Part shown: in pieces, positions 24,783 through 34,099 of the stretch
How positions within the stretch are numbered: position 1 is the stretch's first letter
Layout: each line of letters starts with the position of its first letter
The notes under the pieces: generated by a model
Told to the model about the DNA's origin: nothing
Database searches by the model: none
Seen by the model: the letters and a program-made list of their open reading frames with translations, nothing else
From: DATARH01 sp035309005
GTDB lineage: Bacteria > Pseudomonadota > Alphaproteobacteria > ATCC43930 > CGMCC-115725
Reading direction: 5' to 3'
DNA: 64,000 nucleotides
NCBI GenBank assembly: GCA_035309005.1
Contig: DATGFP010000156.1
Location: forward strand, 1 to 64,000
Program-made: the position numbers and the translations under genes

Positions 24783-25190
24783 GTGAGCGATGCGATCGAG
24801 CGGGCGCTGGACGAGATCAAATTCGGCCCGGACGGCCTCGTCCCGGCGATCGCCCAGCAGCACGATACGGGCGACGTATTGATGGTCGCCTGGATGAACC
24901 GCGAGGCGGTGCGCCTGACGCTCGCCGAAGGGCAGGTGTGCTATTGGTCGCGCTCGCGCGGCCGGCTGTGGCGCAAGGGCGAGACCTCGGGCCAGATCCA
25001 GCGCCTGCGCGAATTGCGCCTCGATTGCGACGGCGACACGCTGCTGCTGCTGGTCGAGCAGGCGGGCGTTGCCTGCCACACCGGGCGGCGCAGCTGCTTT
25101 TTCCGCGCCTGGCGGGAGGGTGCCTGGGTGCTGATCGCCGAGCCGCAAATCTCGCCCGACGAACTCTATCCGGAGGCGCCGGATCGCTGA
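24783..25190 (+). CDS. hisI: Phosphoribosyl-AMP cyclohydrolase
   Basis: A 135-residue HisI that opens the adenine ring of phosphoribosyl-AMP in histidine synthesis. It has GLVPAIAQQHDTGDVLMVAWMNREAVRLTL, the CYWSRSRGRLWRKGETSG motif, the metal-binding DCDGDTLLLLVEQ and CHTGRRSCFFR with conserved Cys residues. The start is GTG at 24783, six bases after GAGGAG. The C-terminal phosphoribosyl-ATP pyrophosphohydrolase (HisE) domain of some relatives is absent. It is convergent with a hypothetical periplasmic protein gene, with seven bases between the stops. Confidence 0.95.
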   Translation: MSDAIERALDEIKFGPDGLVPAIAQQHDTGDVLMVAWMNREAVRLTLAEGQVCYWSRSRGRLWRKGETSGQIQRLRELRLDCDGDTLLLLVEQAGVACHTGRRSCFFRAWREGAWVLIAEPQISPDELYPEAPDR

Positions 25191-25197
25191 TCCGCGG

Positions 25198-25710
25198 TCA
25201 GTGCGGCGGCGGGCAGGACAGCGTCGCCTGCGCCCGGGCGACCACCTCCGGGCTCATCGGCCGGGTGCACTGCGCGTTGTATTCGCCGACCCGCGCGTTG
25301 TAGCGCTCGGTAGTGGCCGACAAATCGGTGAAGATCGCGCCGCGCTGGCGCCGGAACGCCGCGTCGCGCCGCGCCAGGAGCTCGCGAAACTGCGCCACCG
25401 ATTGCGGATTGTTGACATCGACGCTGCCGCGCGCCTGCTGCAACTGGGTATCGAGCGCCGCGACCTCGTTGCGGGCGGCGTCGTAAGCCTGCTGCCGCGT
25501 CGTCAGCTCGGCGCTCAACGCACCGACCTCCTGATGCAGGCACAGGCAGCTGGCGACTTGCGCGACGTCCGACAGCGGGCCCGATGGCAGCGGCGCGGGC
25601 GGCGCCGGATAGGCTAGATAAGGCGCCTGCGCCGAGGCGGCGGACGCCGCAGCGACCACCGCAAGTGCGACAAACGCGGCTGCCAGCCGGCCAAGCCTCA
25701 ACCAGCCCAT
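25198..25710 (-). CDS. Hypothetical periplasmic protein with signal peptide and coiled coil
   Basis: A 170-residue protein with a clear signal peptide (LAAAFVALAVVAAASAASAQA, cleavage likely after SAQA near residue 28). A short Pro-rich linker follows, then a CLCLHQEV segment and a helical region rich in Gln, Ala and Arg (about 65-125) that looks like a coiled coil. Four Cys residues (two in CLC and two near the C-terminus: YNAQC and LSCPPP) could form disulfides. The family is not recognised. It is the last gene before the DUF3618 operon on the same strand. Confidence 0.7.
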   Translation of the reverse strand: MGWLRLGRLAAAFVALAVVAAASAASAQAPYLAYPAPPAPLPSGPLSDVAQVASCLCLHQEVGALSAELTTRQQAYDAARNEVAALDTQLQQARGSVDVNNPQSVAQFRELLARRDAAFRRQRGAIFTDLSATTERYNARVGEYNAQCTRPMSPEVVARAQATLSCPPPH

Positions 25711-25802
25711 CCCCCACCCCCGCTGCTGCTCGCCCGGCCGATCGTCCGGCGGCGCGGCAAGTTAGGCCAAGCGCGCGGCCAGTTCTAGTAGGACCAGGGG
25801 CG

Positions 25803-26564
25803 CTAGGGCTGCGACGGCTTGTCCAGCTCTGCCCTGACGGTCTGTGTCGCGGCCCCGGCGGCGGCCCCAGCGGCGCGCACCGCGGTTTCGCGCACGCGGC
25901 GCTGGAGCTGCGCGCGCGTGCCGCCGATCGCCTCGTCTTCGAGACGGCTGACCGGCAGCATGATCGCGAGAAAGGCGCCGGCCAGCGCACCGACCGCGCC
26001 GGCGACCAGCGGATGGCGCTGCACCGCGCCGCTCAGTTGCCCGGCCACCCGGGTGACGCCGTCCGCGGCATAGGCGCTGGCGTTATTGACCATCGCCTGA
26101 CCCGAATCGCGCACCGAATTCAGGGCGCCCTGCGCGAGGTCGGCCGCCTGATGGGTCCAGCCATCGGGCCGGCCGGGGGGCGCCCGATCGACCAGCGGAT
26201 TGCCGGTATGGCCGAGCGGGCGATCGCCCGCCAGCTCGCCGACCCGCCGCCGCCGGGCCTCGACCTCTTGCTGGTGCAGGGTGCGCTCGGCGATCAGCCA
26301 CACCGCGCCGACGCCGATGAGAGCGACCGGGATCGGGTTGGCGCGCACCGCCTCGAAGCTGCGGTTCAGGCCGCGGCTGAATAGATCATTGCTGTCGATC
26401 GTTTCCTTCAACATGTCGAATCCCTTCTCAACGAGGCGGGGCGGCGCGAGCTGGCGCTTCAGCGCATCGAGGGTCAGCGCCAGTTCGGCGCGGGTGAGCG
26501 CGATCCGCCGCTCGGCCTCGGCCGGCGACAATTCCACCGATACCTGCAATAGGCGGCGGCTCAT
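25803..26564 (-). CDS. DUF3618 family membrane-associated protein
   Basis: A 253-residue protein. The N-terminus carries the DUF3618 signature SPAEAERRIALTRAELALTLDALKRQLAP, then a helix around residues 75-95 (NPIPVALIGVGAVWLIAE), a linker, and a second hydrophobic helix near residues 190-208 (HPLVAGAVGALAGAFLAIMLPV). The end is charged and Ala-rich. DUF3618 proteins have no known function. Its ATG overlaps the stop of the holin-like gene (ATGA), so the start is well supported. The group is common in alphaproteobacteria and is likely involved in the cell envelope; that role is inference. Confidence 0.82.
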   Translation of the reverse strand: MSRRLLQVSVELSPAEAERRIALTRAELALTLDALKRQLAPPRLVEKGFDMLKETIDSNDLFSRGLNRSFEAVRANPIPVALIGVGAVWLIAERTLHQQEVEARRRRVGELAGDRPLGHTGNPLVDRAPPGRPDGWTHQAADLAQGALNSVRDSGQAMVNNASAYAADGVTRVAGQLSGAVQRHPLVAGAVGALAGAFLAIMLPVSRLEDEAIGGTRAQLQRRVRETAVRAAGAAAGAATQTVRAELDKPSQP

Positions 26565-26986
26565 CGCAAGCGCTCCCTGAGCCACGCTTCATCCTCCCGC
26601 AGCGAGCGCAAGGTGCGGTCCGGCGTCAACGCCTTGGCGGCGAGCCGGCGCTTGCCGAAGAGCAGCAGCAGCGCGCCGACCGCCAGCGTGGCGAGCGCGA
26701 TCAGGAGCGCCGCGAGCCAGGCCGGCAGCACGATGGCGAGGCCGAGCGTGCCGGCGGCCAGCAGCGCCAGCCAGCCGCTGAAGAGGATCAGCCCGCCGGC
26801 CGCGAACGCGGCCGCGCCGGAGCCGGCCCGGCCGAGCTTCTCGTGCAGCTCGGCTTTGAAAAGCGCCAGCTCCTGGCGGACCAGCAGAATCGTTTCGCCG
26901 GCGAGGTCGGACAACAGCGCCGCCACCGAGCGTTCGGCCTTGCCGGGTTGCCCGGCGAGGTCGGGCGCCTCCGAAGCGAGCGTCAT
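26561..26986 (-). CDS. Phage holin superfamily-like (PF07332-type) membrane protein
   Basis: A 141-residue protein with two adjacent transmembrane helices (about residues 57-80 and 84-106: GSGAAAFAAGGLILFSGWLALLAAG, PAWLAALLIALATLAVGALLLLFG). The charged N-terminal helix ETILLVRQELALFKAELHEKLGRAG and the C-terminus RTLRSLREDEAWLRERLR flank them. Many alphaproteobacterial proteins of this type are annotated as putative holins, but they occur in chromosomal operons like this one and there is no phage context. The start overlaps the upstream stop (TGATG). Confidence 0.78.
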   Translation of the reverse strand: MTLASEAPDLAGQPGKAERSVAALLSDLAGETILLVRQELALFKAELHEKLGRAGSGAAAFAAGGLILFSGWLALLAAGTLGLAIVLPAWLAALLIALATLAVGALLLLFGKRRLAAKALTPDRTLRSLREDEAWLRERLR

Positions 26987-27468
26987 CACAAGGTCTCCCG
27001 GGGCGCCGCGGAGCGGCCCGGGTAGATTTCGGCGATCGCGGCCTCGTTATCGCGCGCGGCGGCGGCGAGAGGTTTGTCGTGCCGGCTGGCCGGCTGTGGA
27101 GGCGCGGTCTCGTCGGGACGCGGGGCCGAGAGCGCCAGCAAGCGGCCGGCGACGAGCCCGGCGCCGATTGCGGCAGCGAGGAAGCCGAGCGGCGAGCTTT
27201 TCGCGAAATCCTCGATGTCGCCGACCAATTCGCCCCACGAACGAGCGCGCAATTCGCCGGCGAACGCGTCGATCCGGCGGGCCGCCTCGATGGTATACTG
27301 CGCGACCGCGCCGTCCTCGCTGAGCGACCGCGCCGAACCGCGCAGCACCTCGCCAAAGGCGGCGATCTCGCCGGCGGCGCGGTCGCGCTGCTCCTCGAAG
27401 AGCAGCGTCGCGTTGTCGCGGACCGCCGCGATCAGCTCGGCTGCGATATCGTCCCTAGGCGCATTCAT
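26986..27468 (-). CDS. Hypothetical membrane protein of the DUF3618/holin-like operon
   Basis: A 160-residue protein with a helical N-terminal region (LIAAVRDNATLLFEEQRDRAAGEIAAFGEVLRGSARSL), then IEDFAKSSPLGFLAAAIGAGLVAGRLLALSAP, which contains a short membrane or amphipathic helix near residues 95-118. The end is Pro/Ala-rich and disordered. The SSPLGFLAAAIGAGLVAGRLL segment resembles the membrane helix of YqjD/ElaB (DUF883) proteins, which bind ribosomes at the inner membrane in E. coli. That is only a resemblance. It heads the three-gene coupled operon; GGGAG lies upstream of the ATG. Confidence 0.7.
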   Translation of the reverse strand: MNAPRDDIAAELIAAVRDNATLLFEEQRDRAAGEIAAFGEVLRGSARSLSEDGAVAQYTIEAARRIDAFAGELRARSWGELVGDIEDFAKSSPLGFLAAAIGAGLVAGRLLALSAPRPDETAPPQPASRHDKPLAAAARDNEAAIAEIYPGRSAAPRETL

Positions 27469-27682
27469 GGTCGCACTCCCGACGCCCGCGGCCAAAACCT
27501 GCCGCAGCTCGCCCCAGCAAAACTCTGTCTCACGAACGGGCAGGCAGGCGCCGCGGTTCCCCGTGCCGCACTCGGTTGTATGCTGGTGGGGAGGGGATCA
27601 GACCGTGTTTGACGGCAACGCCGGAGGTTGCCCAACCGCTCGGCGAATCGCCTTTTCGGTGTGGGCGCGCGGCCCCGGCGCG

Positions 27683-28534
27683 TCAGCGCGCCATGATCAC
27701 CGGGATCTTCGCGTCCATGATGATGTGGCGGGTGGCGCCGCCGAAGATCATCTGGCGGATGCGGCTTTGCGTGTAGGCGCCCTTGAGCAGCAGGTCGGCG
27801 CCGCCGGCCATCGCTTCCTTGAGGAACGATTCGCCCTGCGCCTTCTGCCGGCCGAAGGCGGTGCGCAGGCTGACGCTAAGCCCGTGGCCTTCGAGCGCAT
27901 GGGCCAGTTCCTCGCCGGCGGGGCCGGGTTCGGGCATGTGCTGCGAGCCGACCGCGACGACGATCACCTGGCGCGCCAGCTTCAGAAACGGCATCGCCAG
28001 CGCCACCGTCATCGCGGTCTCGGTGCTGCCGTTCCACGCGACCGCGATCGTGTCGCCGAGCTGCGGCCCCATCACCCGCGGCACCATCATCACCGGGCGG
28101 CCGCTTTCGAAGAGCGCATCCTCGAGGGTTGCCTCGGCGATCGAGGCGAGCTTTTCCGGCTGCTCGACCAGGATCAGATCGTAGACCCGGCCGCTCAACC
28201 CGACGATCGCGTTCTGCCGCCCGTCCTCCTCGCGCCACGAGGCGCTCGGCCCAGTGGTGGCGGCCGCCGCGCCGATCGGCACGCCGTTCGCAGCCATGAA
28301 ATCGCGAAACAGGCGGCGCGCGTGGTCGCGCCGGTCGTGGCCTTCGCGTTCCAGCGTGCGGTCGACTTCGGACGAGATCGAAAAGCCCATCTCGCCGCCG
28401 AACACCACCGCGTATTCGGTCGTCAAGCTGTGCAGCCCGACGATATGGCTGTCGAACCGGCGCGCGACCTTGAGCGCCGCCTCGAGGACCGGCCCAGCGT
28501 TGCCGTCGCCGATCACGGCCAGCAAATTCTTCAT
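27683..28534 (-). CDS. Universal stress protein (UspA) family, tandem-domain
   Basis: A 283-residue protein with two Usp-like halves. The first begins MKNLLAVIGDGNAGPVLEAALKVARRFDSHIVGLHS and the second includes DTIAVAWNGSTETAMTVALAMPFLKLARQVIVVAV and ends GGADLLLKGAYTQSRIRQMIFGGATRHIIMDAKIPVIMAR, the nucleotide-binding G-2x-G-9x-G(S/T)-type end being retained in part (GGATRHI). UspA proteins are induced by starvation and stress. It is divergent from an ABC importer. The start ATG at 28534 has GGAAG upstream; a longer frame is not supported. Confidence 0.85.
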   Translation of the reverse strand: MKNLLAVIGDGNAGPVLEAALKVARRFDSHIVGLHSLTTEYAVVFGGEMGFSISSEVDRTLEREGHDRRDHARRLFRDFMAANGVPIGAAAATTGPSASWREEDGRQNAIVGLSGRVYDLILVEQPEKLASIAEATLEDALFESGRPVMMVPRVMGPQLGDTIAVAWNGSTETAMTVALAMPFLKLARQVIVVAVGSQHMPEPGPAGEELAHALEGHGLSVSLRTAFGRQKAQGESFLKEAMAGGADLLLKGAYTQSRIRQMIFGGATRHIIMDAKIPVIMAR

Positions 28535-28630
28535 GCCGCTTCCCTCTCCCGAGGGTGCCCGCACGAGCGCGGTGCGCACCTTTTATCCGAGGGTACTACT
28601 TTGCGCCGATCGTTGCGAGAGCGCCGCGGC

Positions 28631-28659
28631 TCGACGCCCGACGGCGCCCCGACTACACT
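28631..28659 (+). promoter_or_regulatory. Possible promoter ahead of the NMT1-type ABC importer
   Basis: TCGACG (28631-28636) and TACACT (28654-28659) are separated by 17 bases, which resembles a sigma70 promoter of alphaproteobacteria. The predicted start of transcription would leave a very short leader before 28681. The match is moderate. Confidence 0.3.
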
Positions 28660-28680
28660 CGGCGCGCGGTTCTTTGCAGG

Positions 28681-29697
28681 ATGGACACTCGGTCGATGCG
28701 ACGCAGCGCACGCACTTTCCTCGCGGCCGCCATCATGCTCGGCGCCGCCTGTGGGCTGCGACAGCCCGCCAGCGCCGCCGACACGGTCAATTTCGGCACC
28801 GACTGGAAGGCCGAGGCCGAGCACGGCGGCTATTACCAGGCGCTCGCCACCGGCATCTACCAGCGCTACGGGCTCGACGTGAAGCTGAAGCCGGGTGGGC
28901 CGCAGGTCAACCACGCCCAGCTCTTGGCGGCCGGCGTCCTCGACTTCAACATCGCCTCCAACTCGTTCGCGGTGCTGAATTACGTGCAGCAGCAGATCCC
29001 GATGGTGGCGGTCGCGGCGATCTTCCAAAAGGACCCCTCGGTGTTGATCGCGCATCCCGGGCAGGGCGACGACAGCCTCGCTGCCCTGAAGGGCAAACCG
29101 ATCATGATCAGCTCCGACACGCGGGTGACAAGCTGGCTCTTTCTCAAGCAGAAATTTGGCTACACCGACGACCAGATCCGCCCCTACGCGTTCAGCGCCG
29201 CGCCGTTTCTCGCCGATGCCACGGCGATCCAGCAGGGCTATCTGACGAGCGAGCCGTTCACAATCGAGCATGCCGGGGTGAAGCCGGTCGTGCTGCTGCT
29301 CGCGGACGCCGGCTATTCGAGCTATGGCGGGCTGATCGAAACCTCGCAAAAGCTGGCGCACGACAAGCCCGATCTGGTGCGGCGCTTCGTCAATGCCAGC
29401 ATCGAGGGTTGGTACAGCTATCTCTTCGGCGATCCGGCGCCGGGCGACGCGCTGATCAAGCGCGACAATTCCGAGATGACCGACGCGCTCCTCGCCTACG
29501 GCCGGGACAAAATGAAAGAATACGGCATCATCGCCAGCGGCGACGCGGCGCAGCGCGGCATCGGCGCGATGAGCGAAGCACGCTGGCGCGATTTCTTCGA
29601 GACGATGGCCAAGGCCAAGCTTTATCCGGCCGACATGGATTTCCGCCGCGCCTTCACGCTGCAATTCGTCAACCAGAAGGTCGGGATGCGGCCCTGA
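28681..29697 (+). CDS. ABC transporter substrate-binding protein, NMT1/SsuA type
   Basis: A 338-residue periplasmic binding protein of the sulfonate/nitrate/taurine and thiamine-precursor superfamily. It has a signal peptide (FLAAAIMLGAACGLRQPASAAD), then FGTDWKAEAEHGGYYQALATGIYQRYGLDVKLKPGGPQVNHAQLLAAGVLDFNIASNSFAVLNY. Later segments ATAIQQGYLTSEPFTIEHAGVKPVVLLLADAGY and DLVRRFVNASIEGWYSYLFGD fit this family. The ligand is unknown; the GGPQVNHAQLLAAG stretch fits a small ligand. The start may be 28681 or 28696. The ATPase and permease follow directly. Confidence 0.86.
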   Translation: MDTRSMRRSARTFLAAAIMLGAACGLRQPASAADTVNFGTDWKAEAEHGGYYQALATGIYQRYGLDVKLKPGGPQVNHAQLLAAGVLDFNIASNSFAVLNYVQQQIPMVAVAAIFQKDPSVLIAHPGQGDDSLAALKGKPIMISSDTRVTSWLFLKQKFGYTDDQIRPYAFSAAPFLADATAIQQGYLTSEPFTIEHAGVKPVVLLLADAGYSSYGGLIETSQKLAHDKPDLVRRFVNASIEGWYSYLFGDPAPGDALIKRDNSEMTDALLAYGRDKMKEYGIIASGDAAQRGIGAMSEARWRDFFETMAKAKLYPADMDFRRAFTLQFVNQKVGMRP

Positions 29698-29712
29698 GCT
29701 GGCCGGAGTGGG

Positions 29713-30500
<788 letters not shown>

Positions 30501-30504
<4 letters not shown>

Positions 30505-31286
30505 TGCAGCGCGCCCTGCGCCTCCTCGCGCCGCTGGCGATCGGGATCGTCTTTCTCGCCGCCTGGGAAGCAATCGTGCGCCTCCGCGGCATCCCGCCCT
30601 ACATTCTGCCGGCGCCGAGCGCGGTGGCGCAGAGCCTGTGGGTCGACGGCCCGAGCCTGTTCTTCTCGCTCCTGGTCACGCTGCGCATCACGCTGGCGGC
30701 GCTGGCGGCGGCAGCCTTCTTCGGCGGCGCGCTGGCGCTGTTGTTCTCGCGTTCGCGGATCCTCGAACTCAGCCTCTTTCCCTATGCCGTCATTCTGCAG
30801 GTGACGCCGATCGTCGCGATCGCGCCCTTGATCATCATCTGGGTGCGCCAGCCGTTTCTCGCGCTCCTGGTGTGCGCCTGGATCGTCGCGTTCTTCCCGA
30901 TCGTCTCCAACACCACGGTCGGCCTCAACAGCGCCGACCGCAACCTCCTGGCCCTCTTCCGCCTTTACGGCGCCTCGCCCGGCCAGACGCTGCTCCTGCT
31001 GCGCCTGCCGACGGCGCTCCCATATTTCCTCGCCGGCTTGCGCATCAGCGGCGGCCTTGCCCTCATCGGTGCGGTCGTCGCCGAGTTCGTCGCCGGCACC
31101 GGCGGGGCCGAGACCGGGCTTGCCTTCCGCATCCTCGAAGCCGGCTACCGCCTGGCGATCCCGCGCCTCTTCGCCGCCCTTTTCCTCTTGTCGCTGACCG
31201 GGATCGTGATCTACCTCCTGCTCGACCTCCTGTCGCGCCGCCTGCTGCGCCACTGGCACGAAAGCGCGCTCGCCGAGGAGGAGTAG
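30501..31286 (+). CDS. ABC transporter permease, nitrate/sulfonate/taurine type
   Basis: A 261-residue inner-membrane permease with about six transmembrane helices. The cytoplasmic EAA-like loop is ALFRLYGASPGQTLLLLRLPTALPYFLAGLRISGGLALIGAVVAEFVAG, typical of SsuC/TauC. The N-terminal IPPYILPAPSAVAQSL motif is also typical of this group. The overlap with the ATPase gene shows co-translation. Its stop is one base from the stop of the convergent SDR gene, so no terminator fits between them. Confidence 0.9.
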
Positions 31287-31287
31287 G

Positions 31288-32043
31288 TTACCCCCTCCCG
31301 ACGAACGGCATCTTGGTGGCCATCACGGTCAGGAACTGGATGTTGGCTTCGGGCGTCACGGTGGCGCAGAGGACGACCGAGCGGGCGACGTTTTCGACGT
31401 CCATCGTCGGCTCGATCATGACTTCGCCGTTGGGCTGCGGCACGCCGCGGGTCATCCGCTGGGTCATCTCGGTGAGCGCATTGCCGACATCGATCTGGCT
31501 GCACGAAATGTCGTATTTGCGGCCGTCGAGCGAGGTCGATTTGGTCAGACCGGTGACCGCGTGCTTGGCGGTCGTGTAGGCGATCGAGTTGGGCCGCGGC
31601 ACGTGCGCCGATATCGAGCCGTTGTTGATGATGCGGCCGCCCATCGGGTTCTGTTCCTTCATCATGCGCACCGCCTGCTGGGTGCACAGGAAGGTGCCGT
31701 TGACGATCGAGTCGATGACGCCCTTCCACTTCGCGTAATCGAGATCCTCGATCGGTGCGGCGGCGCCGTAGCCGGCGTTGTTGAAGAGGACGTCGAGCCG
31801 GCCGAACTTGGCCTTGGTGGCGGCAAACAGCGCCGCGACCGAGTCCGGGTCGCCGACATCGGTGGGGACGCCGAGCGCCCTGCCCTGCAACCCCTCGATC
31901 TGACTGACGACGGCGTCGAGCGGCTCCGGCCGGCGCCCGGCGACCACCACCGCGAACCCCTCGCGCGCCAGCGCCAGGGCCGAGGCTTTGCCAATGCCGC
32001 TGCCGCCGCCGGTGACGAGCGCAACCTTGCCGTTCGAAGCCAT
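31288..32043 (-). CDS. SDR family oxidoreductase
   Basis: A 251-residue short-chain dehydrogenase with TGGGSGIGKAS, NNAGYG, catalytic Ser in NGSISAHVPRP and the YTTAK motif, so the triad is complete. The C-terminal half includes EMTQRMTRGVPQPNGEVMIEPTMDVENVARSVVLCATVTPEANIQFLTVMATKMPFVG, ending without the usual GGG motif. AGGAGG lies eight bases ahead of the ATG. It follows the GNAT gene on the same strand. The substrate is unknown. Confidence 0.88.
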   Translation of the reverse strand: MASNGKVALVTGGGSGIGKASALALAREGFAVVVAGRRPEPLDAVVSQIEGLQGRALGVPTDVGDPDSVAALFAATKAKFGRLDVLFNNAGYGAAAPIEDLDYAKWKGVIDSIVNGTFLCTQQAVRMMKEQNPMGGRIINNGSISAHVPRPNSIAYTTAKHAVTGLTKSTSLDGRKYDISCSQIDVGNALTEMTQRMTRGVPQPNGEVMIEPTMDVENVARSVVLCATVTPEANIQFLTVMATKMPFVGRG

Positions 32044-32090
32044 AATGCGTTCCTCCTGGGGAAATCGGGGTTTGTCTGGCGCCGACGATA

Positions 32091-32540
32091 TCAGGTTTGC
32101 GCCGACCGCGGCAGCAGCCGCTTTGTCATGTAATAGCGGGTGAGGCCGGGCGGGTCGCAGACGATCGTCGCGGCGATGTCGTAGCCCTGCTTCTGGTAGA
32201 ACAGCGGCGCCTGGACGCTGAGCGTCGTCAGCGCGATGCGGCTGCAGCCGCGCCGGCGCCCTTCCTCTTCCGCTATCGCCAGGACGCGGCTGCCGATGCG
32301 GTCGCGGCGCAAGCCCTCGGGCAGGAAAAAGCGCTCGACGTAGACGAGCCCGAACGAGGTGCGCCCATAGAGCCCGCCGACGATTTTGCCGCCGGCCCGC
32401 TCGCGGACAAAGACCGCCAGCGGGCGATGGTCGCGGTAGCCGGTGCGGCTTTCGTTGTAGGCGGCCAGCCCGTCGGCGATCACCGCGACATCGGCCGGGT
32501 CGAGCGCGTCGGTCAGGGTGATTTCGGGATCCTCTGGCAT
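32091..32540 (-). CDS. GNAT family N-acetyltransferase
   Basis: A 149-residue acetyltransferase. The acetyl-CoA-binding segment is VERFFLPEGLRRDRIGSRVLAIAEEEGRRRGCSRIALTTLSVQAPLFYQKQGYDI, with the R-x-x-R-x-G-S-R motif A close to the consensus. The protein begins ITLTDALDPADVAVIADGLAAYNESRTG, which is similar to other bacterial GNAT proteins of this size. It is 13 bases downstream of the amidase stop and likely in one operon. The acceptor substrate is unknown. Confidence 0.85.
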   Translation of the reverse strand: MPEDPEITLTDALDPADVAVIADGLAAYNESRTGYRDHRPLAVFVRERAGGKIVGGLYGRTSFGLVYVERFFLPEGLRRDRIGSRVLAIAEEEGRRRGCSRIALTTLSVQAPLFYQKQGYDIAATIVCDPPGLTRYYMTKRLLPRSAQT

Positions 32541-32553
32541 GCGTCTATCCCCT

Positions 32554-33957
32554 TCAATCGAGCGGCGGCGGCCGGCGCTCGGGCTGCGTCGCCTCGAAGG
32601 CGCGGGCGGCGCGCAGCACCAGAGGCTCGGCGTAGAGCGGCCCGACGATCTGCAGGCCGATTGGCAGCCCGGCGGCGGTCAGGCCGCACGGGATCGAGGC
32701 GGCCGGCTGGCGCGTCATGTTGAAGGGATAGCTGAAGGGCGACCAGTCGACCCAATTGGTCTCGCTCGCCGGGTCGCTCAAATCCTGGCCGACCGGCAAG
32801 GCCGGCAGCGGCATCATCGGCGTCAAGAGCAAATCGTAGCGCTGGTGGAACGCCGCCATCTGCCGGCCGAGCGCGGCGCGCGCCAGATCGGCGGCGACAA
32901 AATCGACGCCGCTGACCCGCTCGCCCTGGGCCGCGATGGCGAGGAGGCCGGGGTCGCACAGCTTGCGCCTGTCCGCCGGGAAGCTTCGCAGGTTGCGAGC
33001 CGAGCCGGCGCTCCACAGCGTCAGCAGCGCCTCGCGCGGCGACGGGAAAATTTCTCCGACCTGTTCGACCGTCGCGCCGAGTTCCTCGAATTTGCCCGCC
33101 GCCGCGGCGCAGCTTGCGGCGATCTCGGGATCGACCCGGGCGTAGCCGAGATCGGGGCTGTAGGCGATGCGCAGGCCCTTCACTCCGCCTTCGATGCCGT
33201 CGCGGTAGTCGCGCGTCTCGGGCGGCAGGATATAGGGGTCGCGAGGGTCGGGCCCAGCCAGCACGTTGAGCATCGCCGCCGCGTCCACCACATTGCGCGC
33301 CATCGGCCCGACATTGGAGAGAAGGCCGAGCGGCCCATAGGGATGCGCCGGCACCCGCCCGAAGGTCGCCTTGATCCCGAAAATGCCGGTGAAGGCGGCC
33401 GGGATGCGGATCGAGCCGGCGCCGTCGCTGCCGACATGCAAGGGCGCGATGCCGGCGGAGCAGGAAGCGGCCGCGCCGGCGCTGCTGCCGCCCGGCGTGC
33501 GCCCCAGGTTCCATGGGTTGCGGGTGATGCCGGTCAAGGGCGAGTCGCCGATCGCCTTCCAGCCGAATTCCGGCGTTGTCGTCTTGCCGAGGATCACCGC
33601 GCCGGCTTCGCGCAGCCGCGCCACCGCCGGGCCGTCCTCGGCGTCCGGCGCCGGATCGGTCAGGTGCGAGCCGCGCCGCGTCGGATGCCCCCGCATCATC
33701 ACGAGGTCCTTCACCGTCACCGGCACGCCGTCGATCGGGCCCAGCGGCCGGCCCTGCCGCCAGCGCTCTTCGGCCGCGCGCGCCGCCGCCAGCGCGCCGT
33801 CGCGGTCGACCAGACAGAACGCGTTGAGCTTCGGCTGCAGCGCCGCGATCCGGGCGAGCAGGGCCTCGGCCGCCTCGACCGGCGACAGCTCCTGCTTGCG
33901 GTAGAGCCCGGCGAGGTCGAGCGCCGAAGTAAAAGCAATGTCGGAAGCGCTCGTCAT
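32554..33957 (-). CDS. Amidase (amidase signature family)
   Basis: A 467-residue enzyme of the amidase signature family. The Ser-cisSer-Lys triad is present: Lys in VPVTVKDLVMMRG, and the two Ser in GRTPGGSSAGAAASCSAGIAPLHVGSDGAGSIRIPAAFTG. It begins DIAFTSALDLAGLYRKQELSPVEAAEALLARI and ends with the usual NMTRQPAASIPCGLTAAGLPIGLQIVGP. It hydrolyses an amide bond to an acid and ammonia or amine. The start at 33957 is preceded by GGAGGGGAG. It heads a minus-strand operon with GNAT and SDR genes and is divergent from the peptide importer, which suggests the two act on related compounds. Confidence 0.92.
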   Translation of the reverse strand: MTSASDIAFTSALDLAGLYRKQELSPVEAAEALLARIAALQPKLNAFCLVDRDGALAAARAAEERWRQGRPLGPIDGVPVTVKDLVMMRGHPTRRGSHLTDPAPDAEDGPAVARLREAGAVILGKTTTPEFGWKAIGDSPLTGITRNPWNLGRTPGGSSAGAAASCSAGIAPLHVGSDGAGSIRIPAAFTGIFGIKATFGRVPAHPYGPLGLLSNVGPMARNVVDAAAMLNVLAGPDPRDPYILPPETRDYRDGIEGGVKGLRIAYSPDLGYARVDPEIAASCAAAAGKFEELGATVEQVGEIFPSPREALLTLWSAGSARNLRSFPADRRKLCDPGLLAIAAQGERVSGVDFVAADLARAALGRQMAAFHQRYDLLLTPMMPLPALPVGQDLSDPASETNWVDWSPFSYPFNMTRQPAASIPCGLTAAGLPIGLQIVGPLYAEPLVLRAARAFEATQPERRPPPLD

Positions 33958-34099
33958 CTCCCCTCCCTGATCAGGCGACGCGACTATCGACGAATTGCCG
34001 CAGCCCGGCAACGCCTGCCCGGCACGCCGCTTGCGTCGTGATTGTGGGGTTCGCGGTTGACGGCGTAAGGTTTCACGAACGACGCGAACGGGGATAGCG

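Noticed and set aside
26561..26986. Prophage remnant inferred from the holin-like protein
   Set aside because: No lysin, portal, capsid or integrase gene is nearby. The gene is embedded in a coupled chromosomal operon.
28535..28680. TPP riboswitch ahead of the NMT1-type importer
   Set aside because: The CTGAGA core and the other conserved TPP helix sequences are absent, so thiamine control cannot be claimed.
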